From positions 434,001-498,000 of the forward strand of contig NZ_CP035946.1 of NCBI RefSeq assembly GCF_013177655.1: a DNA stretch of 64,000 nucleotides, written 5' to 3'. Shown in pieces: positions 25,688 through 33,239 of this stretch (position 1 is its first letter; every line of letters starts with the position of its first letter). The notes below the pieces were generated by a model. The model searched no databases. It had not been told where the DNA came from and saw only the letters and a list, made by a program, of their open reading frames with translations. The DNA is from Campylobacter canadensis (GTDB lineage Bacteria; Campylobacterota; Campylobacteria; Campylobacterales; Campylobacteraceae). Made by a program: the position numbers and the translations under genes.

Positions 25688-26697
25688 TGCAAGAGAATTT
25701 TTATCAAAAATTAGTTTTTAAAAGACTAAGTGTGCTATTAATTGCACTTTTGTTATTGTTAGTGATTTTTGTAATTGATATTGGGCTTGGACCAGCAAAA
25801 TATAGCCCATTAGAAATAGCAAATGCAATTTTTTCTACAAATAACGATGATAGTTTGAAGGTGATTTTATTTGAAATTAGAATTCCACAAGCTTTAATGG
25901 CAATAGCAGCAGGTGCTTGTCTTGGTTTAAGCGGTGCTGTAATGCAAACTGTTTTAGCAAATGCTTTAGCATCTCCATACACTCTTGGCATAGGTTCGGC
26001 TGCTTCTTTTGGAGCAGCTTTGGCTATTGTGTTGTTTGATGCAGCCTTTTTAGCAATATCAGCTTTTGCTTTTTTCTTTTCTACATTAAGTATTTTAGCT
26101 ATTTATTTTTTAAGCAAAAGAATTTTTTTAGGCGGTCAAACAATAGTGTTAATTGGTATTGTTATGGTGTTTATTTATCAAAGTTTGCAAGCTTTTGTAA
26201 TTTATTTAGCAAATGAAATTGAAGTTTCTAGCATAGTGTTTTGGACATTTGGCTCTTTAGCAAGAGCTAATTATTTAAATTCTTGCGCTTTATTTGTAGC
26301 CTTGTTTTGTGTTTTAGTGCTTGTGATGTTTAAATCTTGGGAGTTAAACGCTTTAATGTTAGGAGATGAAAAGGCTCAAAGTTTAGGCGTACAAACATTT
26401 AAGATAAAAATTTTTATGCTTTTATTAGTTTCATTTTTAACAACAATTTGTGTTTGTTTTGTAGGAACGATTGGCTTTGTAGGGCTTGTTGGAGCGCATA
26501 TTGCAAGATTGATTATTGGAGCTGAACAAAGATTTTATTTATTATTTTCTGCTTTAACTGGTAGTTTGATTTTGCTTATTTCATCATCTCTTAGCAAGAG
26601 TGTAATAAGTGGAGTTGTTTTTCCTATTGGAATAATTACTTCTTTAATAGGAGCGGTATTTTTCTTATTTATCCTATTAAATAAGGGGATAAAATGA
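25687..26697 (+). CDS. FecCD-type ABC transporter permease
   Basis: About 336 residues from ATG 25687, which overlaps the preceding stop as TAATG. Nine or ten hydrophobic helices, with LGLSGAVMQTVLANALASPYT and TIGFVGLVGAHIARLIIG, the conserved loops that contact the ATPase in FecCD/BtuC permeases. It forms the membrane channel with the neighbouring binding protein and ATPase and overlaps the ATPase gene by 4 bp. Confidence 0.93.
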   Translation: MQENFYQKLVFKRLSVLLIALLLLLVIFVIDIGLGPAKYSPLEIANAIFSTNNDDSLKVILFEIRIPQALMAIAAGACLGLSGAVMQTVLANALASPYTLGIGSAASFGAALAIVLFDAAFLAISAFAFFFSTLSILAIYFLSKRIFLGGQTIVLIGIVMVFIYQSLQAFVIYLANEIEVSSIVFWTFGSLARANYLNSCALFVALFCVLVLVMFKSWELNALMLGDEKAQSLGVQTFKIKIFMLLLVSFLTTICVCFVGTIGFVGLVGAHIARLIIGAEQRFYLLFSALTGSLILLISSSLSKSVISGVVFPIGIITSLIGAVFFLFILLNKGIK

Positions 26698-27416
26698 AGG
26701 TTAGTAATTTATCTTTTTCTTATAAAAATAATGAAATTTTAAAAAATATTAATTTTGAAATTCAAAATGGCGAAATACTTATGGTTTTAGGGGTAAATGG
26801 CATTGGAAAAAGCACTTTAATGAAATGCCTAGCAGGAGTATTAAAGCACGATGGTAAAGTAGAATTAGACGGTATTAAAAGAACAAAAATAGGCTATATG
26901 ACACAAAATATTATTCCTAATGATTGTCTTAGTGTATTTGAGTTTATCTTGCTTGGTAGAATAGGCGAGCTTAAATTTAAAGTTAGTAAAGAAGATTTAA
27001 AAAGAGTTGAGCATGTTATTTCTCATCTTGGCATAGAAAAGTATGCTGCTAGGAATTTTAATGAATTAAGTGGTGGTCAGCAAAGGCTAGTAATAGTTGC
27101 ACAAATGCTTGCTAAAGAGCCAAAATTAATGTTTTTAGACGAACCAACTGCTAATCTTGACATTGCTAGAGAAAGTGAAATTATGCAGCTTGTAAAAGAA
27201 TATTGTAAATATTACAATGTAGCTGCGATTATTAATATGCATAATCTAAATCACGCTTTAAGATATGCTGATAAAATATTATTATTAAAGCAAGATTATT
27301 CACATTTTTGCGATGTAAAAGATTTAAAGATACAAATGCTTGAGCATTGTTTTGATGTTGAGTTTGATATTTTTACAAATGAAAAAGGGCAAAGGATTAT
27401 TTTTGAAAAATTTTAA
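26694..27416 (+). CDS. ABC transporter ATP-binding protein (FecE/BtuD type)
   Basis: A 240-residue ATPase with Walker A GVNGIGKST (about residue 34), Q-loop YMTQN, signature LSGGQQRLVI, Walker B LMFLDEPTANLD and switch His in MHNLNHAL. It powers the FecBCD-type importer encoded upstream. Its 3' end overlaps the convergent metallophosphoesterase gene by 4 bp. Confidence 0.94.
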   Translation: MKVSNLSFSYKNNEILKNINFEIQNGEILMVLGVNGIGKSTLMKCLAGVLKHDGKVELDGIKRTKIGYMTQNIIPNDCLSVFEFILLGRIGELKFKVSKEDLKRVEHVISHLGIEKYAARNFNELSGGQQRLVIVAQMLAKEPKLMFLDEPTANLDIARESEIMQLVKEYCKYYNVAAIINMHNLNHALRYADKILLLKQDYSHFCDVKDLKIQMLEHCFDVEFDIFTNEKGQRIIFEKF

Positions 27417-28555
27417 TCTTTGCTTATTTTGATTAAAACTATCTCACTTGGTGCTAATAATCTTGCACTAGCTCCCCAAAAACCAGCACCGCTGCTAACA
27501 TACATTAAACTATTTTTAATTTTATATAAGCCGTGCAAATAGCCTTGCTCTAATTTTACAAAAAAATTAAATGGAAATATTTGTCCAGCGTGAGTATGCC
27601 CAGCTAAAATTAAATCAAAATTGCTTAAATCATATTTTTTAGCAATTTTAGGCTGATGAGAGATTAAAATATTAAATTTATTTTCATCATAACTTAATTT
27701 GCTTAAGTCGGGTTTGAATTTTTTAAATTTTTCTCCTATTAAATCGTTTATTCCAGAAATTGTAAAATCATCAAAATGTATGCTTTTATTGTTTAAAATA
27801 TTTATATTATATTGCTTTAAGCTTTTGTAAATTAAGCTTACATTATGGTAATATTCGTGATTGCCTAAAACATAAAAAGTAGAATATTTTGCCTTTAGCT
27901 TGTTTAGTAAATGTAAGTAATCTATCTTTTTAATATTTGTATCAATTAAATCCACTGCAATTACTATTGCATCAGCATTTAAGTCGTTTAATTGCTTTAT
28001 TATTTTTTCAAAAAAATCTTTATTAAGATTAGCTTTTAGATGAATATCGCTAACTAAGGCTATGTTTAGCTCATTTTTAATTTTAGAATTTTTTATATTT
28101 ATATGTTTTATTGTTGGTTTATTTATTGCGTTTATGGTGCTTTTGTAAAAAATAGTAAAGCTTAAAAATATTATAAAAATATCAACAAAATCACTAATTT
28201 TTGTAAAAAACATCATTATAAAAATTAAAGAAAAATATAAAGGCATAAAGCAAATAAATTCCCAAACTTCAATTATATTTGCTAGATATTGAGTGTAAAT
28301 TCTTTTTGTAAAAATAAGTAAAAACAATAAAAAAATCAAGAATAAAACACAACAAATTGTAAAATAAATAAAAATATAATTTGCTATTTTGTAGTCTATA
28401 TTTTTTATAAAAAGAGCAAATAATAAACTACAAATAAGCAAAAAGATATTTTTATATTTGTAAAAAATATCATTAAAAATTACTTTTAAAAATATATTTT
28501 GCACACAAAATAAAATAATTAAATAAGAGCTAAATACTAATATAATTTCAATCAT
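27413..28555 (-). CDS. Membrane-anchored metallophosphoesterase
   Basis: A 380-residue protein: four or five transmembrane helices in residues 1-145, then a calcineurin-like phosphoesterase domain of the YkuE/YaeI kind. Metal-site motifs are SDIHL, GNHEYY, SHQP and AGHTHAGQIFPF. The usual GDLxD motif reads VDLID, so its Gly is replaced by Val while the metal-binding Asp remains. YkuE-like enzymes act on lipid or nucleotide phosphates; the substrate is unknown. It follows the small lipoprotein gene by 12 bp and is probably the last gene of the cytochrome operon, though a functional link is not shown. Confidence 0.85.
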   Translation of the reverse strand: MIEIILVFSSYLIILFCVQNIFLKVIFNDIFYKYKNIFLLICSLLFALFIKNIDYKIANYIFIYFTICCVLFLIFLLFLLIFTKRIYTQYLANIIEVWEFICFMPLYFSLIFIMMFFTKISDFVDIFIIFLSFTIFYKSTINAINKPTIKHINIKNSKIKNELNIALVSDIHLKANLNKDFFEKIIKQLNDLNADAIVIAVDLIDTNIKKIDYLHLLNKLKAKYSTFYVLGNHEYYHNVSLIYKSLKQYNINILNNKSIHFDDFTISGINDLIGEKFKKFKPDLSKLSYDENKFNILISHQPKIAKKYDLSNFDLILAGHTHAGQIFPFNFFVKLEQGYLHGLYKIKNSLMYVSSGAGFWGASARLLAPSEIVLIKISKD

Positions 28556-28567
28556 ATTAGCATTATA

Positions 28568-29002
28568 TCATTTTACTTTAACAGGATAAAGCGAAGGATA
28601 TTCATAAATCTTCCACTCGTTGTTTTCTTTGTGTAAAATAATATTTTTTGAAAATTTATGTTGCTGAATTTTATAATTTGTTTCAAGTAAAACTATTGCA
28701 ATTTCATCACTTTTATTTACTCTACTTGTATTAATTTCTAGCACATCATCATTGCCTTTATAATCATAATCAATAAAAAGCATATCTTTTTTACGCTCTT
28801 TAAATTTTTTAAAATAATCAACATTATTTTTACTAGCTAGTAATTTTTGCGCTTCATCAACTTTGCCTTCTTCACATAGTTTAATAAAGCTCATTACAAC
28901 TTCTTCAGGCTCTTGTATTTTTTTTGAACAAGCTATAAAACTTGCAAGTAAAAATATACTTGCAAGTAAGCTTAAAAATAAATTAATCTTTTTTAACTTC
29001 AT
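28568..29002 (-). CDS. Small NTF2-like lipoprotein (DUF4878-type)
   Basis: A 144-residue protein with a long hydrophobic signal and lipobox-like FIAC (Cys25). The mature part reads PEEVVMSFIKLCEEGKVDEAQKLL, then a beta-rich end (DEIAIVLLETNY, NEWKIYEYP), the pattern of DUF4878 NTF2-like lipoproteins. Its function is unknown. It begins 3 bp after the rhodanese-cytochrome gene, so it is co-translated with it and could assist the periplasmic cytochromes; that is inference. Confidence 0.65.
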   Translation of the reverse strand: MKLKKINLFLSLLASIFLLASFIACSKKIQEPEEVVMSFIKLCEEGKVDEAQKLLASKNNVDYFKKFKERKKDMLFIDYDYKGNDDVLEINTSRVNKSDEIAIVLLETNYKIQQHKFSKNIILHKENNEWKIYEYPSLYPVKVK

Positions 29003-29005
29003 TTT

Positions 29006-31042
29006 TTATCCTAATAAATAATCTGCATAAGCAAAGATTATTAAAAATAAAAATACCAAACCAGTAAATAGCATTAAAAAGCCTATTACTCTAGCAAGAT
29101 AAAAATATTTTGCAAAGCTATCATTTTCATTTTTTAATTGCTCTAATTTACCGCTTTGTTTTAATCTTAAATACCAATTGTATCTATCGTGTTTTAACTC
29201 ACTTTCACTTAACTCTCCACTAAATATTACCATATCCATAGGGAATCTATCTGCTCTAAAATGTGTATTGAAAAAATGCACAGCAAATATAAAGCCAGTA
29301 GCAAGTAAGGCTTCATCAGAATGCACTAAATATGCAAGATTTAGCATAAAACCAGGTAGAATTTTAGTCCAAAATACAGGATACCAAAGCACAAGTCCGC
29401 TAAAGCCAATTACAAACATACCCCAAAATACTGCTAAATAATCAAATTTTTCCCAATAAGTAAATCTATCAAAATGTGGGCGTTGAGCTTTACCTATAAA
29501 CCATAAAAAGTGATTTTTAATATCTTTAAAATCTTGCCATCTAGGCATTAAACTATCAGGTCCAAAAAGTTTATTTAAGAAAATTTTAAAGCTCATCTTA
29601 CCATTTTCATCTTTAATAGCATCTTTATTTTTATAAGCATTATAAATTATTTCTAAAATATGACTTATAAATACAACAATCATAATAAAGGCACTAATGT
29701 GATGTATTGCAACTGCAACACTAATTCCACCCATTAAATCAACCATAGATTTAGCCCAAGCTGCGGTGTAGAATTTTTGTGGTAAGCCAGAAAATGATAA
29801 ACCTAAAAAGCTTGCCGCCATAAAAAAGTGTTGAATTTTATGTAGGGTTGAAAATCTTTTGATTTTTACTTTATCATCATGCATTAGTTTTTTACTTGCT
29901 AAAAATTCTTCTTTGTATTTTATTCTTACATAAATTAATTTCATAGACCATAAAAATGTATGCAATCCAAAAAAGGCAAAAACACTAATCACAAGAGTAC
30001 TCATAAATACATAAGCCCAATATAAAAGCGGGAAATTTTCTTTATCTTTGTGGTCAGCGTGTGCTATAAAATCAGCAAAATTTTCATTAGCACCTTCGTG
30101 GCATTTTTCACAGGTTTGAACTCTATTGTCTTTTGATAAAGTTGAATGTGCTTCATTTACTTTTGCAATATTATGTGTGCCATGACAATCATAACAAGCT
30201 GCTATTTTTTTACTCTCTTTATCATTCGCTAATAATATCGCCTTTCCGTGAAAGGTTTCATGGTAATGACTTTGCTCTTTTTGGTGGCAGCTACCGCATT
30301 TTGCATCAGCTAACTTTTTTACTGCTAAAGATGTTAAAATTTCTTTATCGTGTGTATTGTGGCAGTCGCTACAATTTGGAGTATTTTCTCTTGGATTTTT
30401 TTCTTTATTATGTACACTAAGAGCAAATTCTTTTTTAACTTCTTTGTGGCAATCTTTGCAGTTATTATTTACCACATCTTTATCGTTTGCATATTCGTTA
30501 ATTTCACCTTTTACACCGTGGCAATCTCTACAAGATGGTGTATTTGCAAAGCGTAAATTCTTGTGCAATTCATCAGTAAAGCTTTTTATCTCACTAGCAC
30601 TTTTCCAAGAACTAATATCATGAGATTTTAAAAGCGGTTTAGAATTTGATTTTTCAACCACTCTTGCTGATAATATCCAACTTTGAATTCCATCAAGCAT
30701 TACAAAAACATTTTTATAACCTAACTCTTGTGCTTGCATAGCCGCATCGCTACTCGCATAGCACATTCTATTTAAGCAATAAAAAATAAGTGTTGCTTCT
30801 TTATTTTCAGGTAATAAACTTTTCCATTCAGGAGTGTTTATAAAAATCGCATTTGGTAAATATCCGTATTCAAGTCTTTCTTGCTTTTCATTTGCATCGT
30901 AAATATAAACATCTTTTTTATTTAGTAGCTTTTCAACATCAGCCATTGAAATTGGTACAACTCCATCAACAACAGCAAAAGAGCCTTCAGATGCAAATAT
31001 ATTTAAAGATAAAAATACAGCTATTAAAAATCTAATAATCAT
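29006..31042 (-). CDS. Rhodanese / hexahaem cytochrome c / membrane cytochrome b fusion protein
   Basis: A 678-residue three-module protein. After a signal peptide (1-17) comes a periplasmic rhodanese domain (about 25-128) with a CLNRMCYASS active loop (Cys89, Cys94) and the GYKNVFVMLDGIQSW end strand. Residues 165-320 hold six CxxCH haem sites at Cys171, 195, 224, 249, 283 and 311. From 338 to 670 there are five or six membrane helices with paired His (HHIS, HILEI, VHSD, HFFNTHF), as in formate-dehydrogenase-type cytochrome b. The layout predicts a quinol dehydrogenase passing electrons through six c haems to a periplasmic partner, with a sulfurtransferase at the N-terminus. The partner is very likely the octahaem protein encoded just upstream. 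The frame is continuous, so the fusion is real. The rhodanese substrate is unknown. Confidence 0.85.
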   Translation of the reverse strand: MIIRFLIAVFLSLNIFASEGSFAVVDGVVPISMADVEKLLNKKDVYIYDANEKQERLEYGYLPNAIFINTPEWKSLLPENKEATLIFYCLNRMCYASSDAAMQAQELGYKNVFVMLDGIQSWILSARVVEKSNSKPLLKSHDISSWKSASEIKSFTDELHKNLRFANTPSCRDCHGVKGEINEYANDKDVVNNNCKDCHKEVKKEFALSVHNKEKNPRENTPNCSDCHNTHDKEILTSLAVKKLADAKCGSCHQKEQSHYHETFHGKAILLANDKESKKIAACYDCHGTHNIAKVNEAHSTLSKDNRVQTCEKCHEGANENFADFIAHADHKDKENFPLLYWAYVFMSTLVISVFAFFGLHTFLWSMKLIYVRIKYKEEFLASKKLMHDDKVKIKRFSTLHKIQHFFMAASFLGLSFSGLPQKFYTAAWAKSMVDLMGGISVAVAIHHISAFIMIVVFISHILEIIYNAYKNKDAIKDENGKMSFKIFLNKLFGPDSLMPRWQDFKDIKNHFLWFIGKAQRPHFDRFTYWEKFDYLAVFWGMFVIGFSGLVLWYPVFWTKILPGFMLNLAYLVHSDEALLATGFIFAVHFFNTHFRADRFPMDMVIFSGELSESELKHDRYNWYLRLKQSGKLEQLKNENDSFAKYFYLARVIGFLMLFTGLVFLFLIIFAYADYLLG

Positions 31043-31058
31043 TGTTTATCCTTTTTGC

Positions 31059-31080
31059 AAGGAGAGAAAAATCTCTCCTT
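31059..31080 (-). other. Intercistronic hairpin between the octahaem and fusion genes
   Basis: A perfect 8-bp stem (AAGGAGAG 31059-31066, CTCTCCTT 31073-31080) with a 6-base loop, starting at the octahaem stop codon. On the minus strand it is followed by GCAAAAAGG, not a T-run, so it is more likely an RNA-stability or processing element than a terminator. The fusion gene's own ribosome site (AAAAAGGAT) lies just after it. Confidence 0.55.
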
Positions 31081-33010
31081 AATTTTTACCATCTAGTAAT
31101 TCTTGTGCTCTTTGTGTGTAAATTAATGCTTCATTTAGTATCTTTAAAGCATATTTTGGACCATGCACTCCATAGCTATTATCTGCTTTTATTTTGTCAT
31201 AAATTGCTCTTGCTTCTTTTGTTAATAAGATAATATCTGATTTAGTTTTTGCACTTAAATTATCCATTTTTGCTTGGTCTCTGTCTATTTGTCTAATAGC
31301 AAGTTCAAGTTTAGCAAAGGCATCTTTTACAGGTATTTGCCATTTTTGTACTTCATCATAAATTTGTTCTTGAGAAGTAAAATGCAATTCTTTTGGCAAG
31401 GTTGATTGTACTGCACTGTGGCATCCACTTGCTCCTGGTCCAACTAAATTTATATCTTCAAAAGAAGTTCTTCCGCAGCTCCACATTAAATCAACAAAAT
31501 ACTTACCATCAACTCTTGCAAAGGTCCAACCTTTAACAGTTTTAGGGTCTCTTGGTTTTCCTGCAGGTGGATTTACACTTTTTGCATCTTTATCTACATA
31601 TATTTTCCAAATATGAGAAGCTCTAACATTATCAAATCCTGCCTTATCAGGGTTTTGGATACTTGCAAAGTTTTCACAACTCATCATATTAGGCATATGG
31701 CATCCTGTACAATTATCTTTTGCATGAGGGCCACCATATTTAAACATACTAGCTTGAGTTTCGTGGCAGTCACTACAAGTTTTTTTAAGACCTGCTTTAG
31801 TAAATGGGTCTTTCCAGTCATTTGCTGTTACTTCGTGTGGGTCGTGGCAGGTTGCACAACGCATACCTTTATCATAGTGTGCTGAATTGTAAAGTTGTGA
31901 GCCTTCAGTACCACAAGCAGGACAAGAAGATTTAAAATAAGTATTAAATGGTTTTCTTGGGTCTATTTTTGCATCTTCGCTATCATAAGCAAATCTTTGG
32001 TGGCATCTTTCACAATTACTTGGCATACCAGTTCCTCTTGCACCGTATAAATGTCCACCAGCCCCGTGGCATTCTTCACAAGAAATTCCTTTTGAAATAG
32101 TGTGTTTTCTAAGCTCGTCTTTGTTTCCAATTGCAGCTAAAAATTCTTCTTTTGATTTAAAATCAAATTTAAAGCTATGGCAAACTTCACAATAAGCTGA
32201 TGCTGGTTGAAATAGCATTTTTCCTTTATAAGTTGAACCATAAGAGTTAATACCCCATACGCTTGAAGTTTGAGCGCCAAAATCTTTTAAAGTTGTTGGA
32301 AAACCAGGTGAAAATGTAGCTATTTTTTGTGCTACTTCTGGAGTAATAAATTGTGTCCATAATCTTGAAAATTGGTTACCACCAGCAGTTAAAGTACCTG
32401 TACCATCAGCAAGTTTTCCATCTACAATATGATAAGTTCCACGCACTAGCCATTTATCAATAAAGCCATATTTTGTTCTAGGGGTTCCTATAATTGCAAA
32501 AACATCATCAGCTTCAACACCCTTAGGTAAGATTGTTGCTTCTTTTGTACCATACATTGGTTTTTTCATATCGCCATTTGCTTCTTCAATTTCATCAGGA
32601 AAACGCACTACTTTAGCGTGTCTTGAGCGTTGCCAAGCTTCATATTGAGCAGGGTGGCATTCGCCGCATTTTTTAGGACCTACGAATTTATTTGGATAAT
32701 CTAAAATACTTTCAACACCTAAACGATATGTTATTGCTCCTTGTCTTCCAGTATCTTTTGTAAAATTGATACCACCGCCTTCTTCTATAAATTCTTCTTC
32801 ACGATTTGATATAGAATAATGTCCATCTAAACGACCTTCTTTTTCGTATTTAAAAATAGGGTGTTTTTGTTTTAAGAATTCTATAAAATCATCTTCTTGC
32901 TCTACATAATCATGCAGAGTTCTTGGCTTTACACCATCGTTTTGGAAAGTTTTTACTTCGTTTGCCGTTAAAAGACCAATACAGGCAAAAAGCAATAGTA
33001 TTTTTTTCAT
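31079..33010 (-). CDS. Octahaem cytochrome c resembling MccA/SirA sulfite reductase
   Basis: A 643-residue periplasmic protein with a signal peptide (1-16). It has exactly seven CxxCH motifs (Cys115, 274, 311, 333, 385, 412, 434) and a further Cys512 to Cys530-His531 arrangement, CX17CH. Extra cysteines are the CPACG pair (363, 366) and Cys445. Three helices at the C-terminus (about 545-640) are typical of the NrfA/HAO/MccA superfamily. Wolinella MccA is known to have seven CxxCH sites plus an unusual CX15CH site and a haem-copper centre bound by cysteines, so MccA-type sulfite reductase is the best match. A hydroxylamine- or tetrathionate-type octahaem enzyme is less likely, since those carry eight CxxCH sites. 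First gene of its operon, with AAGGAG before ATG 33010; a 229-bp upstream region holds the promoter. Confidence 0.75.
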   Translation of the reverse strand: MKKILLLFACIGLLTANEVKTFQNDGVKPRTLHDYVEQEDDFIEFLKQKHPIFKYEKEGRLDGHYSISNREEEFIEEGGGINFTKDTGRQGAITYRLGVESILDYPNKFVGPKKCGECHPAQYEAWQRSRHAKVVRFPDEIEEANGDMKKPMYGTKEATILPKGVEADDVFAIIGTPRTKYGFIDKWLVRGTYHIVDGKLADGTGTLTAGGNQFSRLWTQFITPEVAQKIATFSPGFPTTLKDFGAQTSSVWGINSYGSTYKGKMLFQPASAYCEVCHSFKFDFKSKEEFLAAIGNKDELRKHTISKGISCEECHGAGGHLYGARGTGMPSNCERCHQRFAYDSEDAKIDPRKPFNTYFKSSCPACGTEGSQLYNSAHYDKGMRCATCHDPHEVTANDWKDPFTKAGLKKTCSDCHETQASMFKYGGPHAKDNCTGCHMPNMMSCENFASIQNPDKAGFDNVRASHIWKIYVDKDAKSVNPPAGKPRDPKTVKGWTFARVDGKYFVDLMWSCGRTSFEDINLVGPGASGCHSAVQSTLPKELHFTSQEQIYDEVQKWQIPVKDAFAKLELAIRQIDRDQAKMDNLSAKTKSDIILLTKEARAIYDKIKADNSYGVHGPKYALKILNEALIYTQRAQELLDGKN

Positions 33011-33239
33011 AACAATCTCCTTCTTTGATAAGTTTATGAATAATAATAAAAGTTAAATTAAAACAAACTTAATTTTTTATAAAAAAAAATTATTAGTTTT
33101 CATACTTAATTTATCTTATTTTAAATATTGAAAAATACTATCATTTAGCTTAAAATTTTAAAATAAATTTTCTTTATGGAGTTTTTGTTATATTTTTTGC
33201 TGTGTTATCTTAGAAAAATAATTATAAATATTAGGTAAA

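Noticed and set aside
28289-33000. Several plus-strand frames of 60-96 codons opposite the cytochrome genes
   Set aside because: They lie within clear minus-strand genes with haem and domain motifs, have no ribosome sites or family features, and are chance open frames.
31079-33010. Hydroxylamine oxidoreductase-type enzyme
   Set aside because: Such enzymes carry eight CxxCH sites; this protein has seven plus a wide-spaced CX17CH, which fits MccA better.
33011-33239. Regulatory palindrome TTAAAATTTTAA upstream of the octahaem gene
   Set aside because: In such AT-rich sequence this palindrome is expected by chance and matches no regulator site I know.
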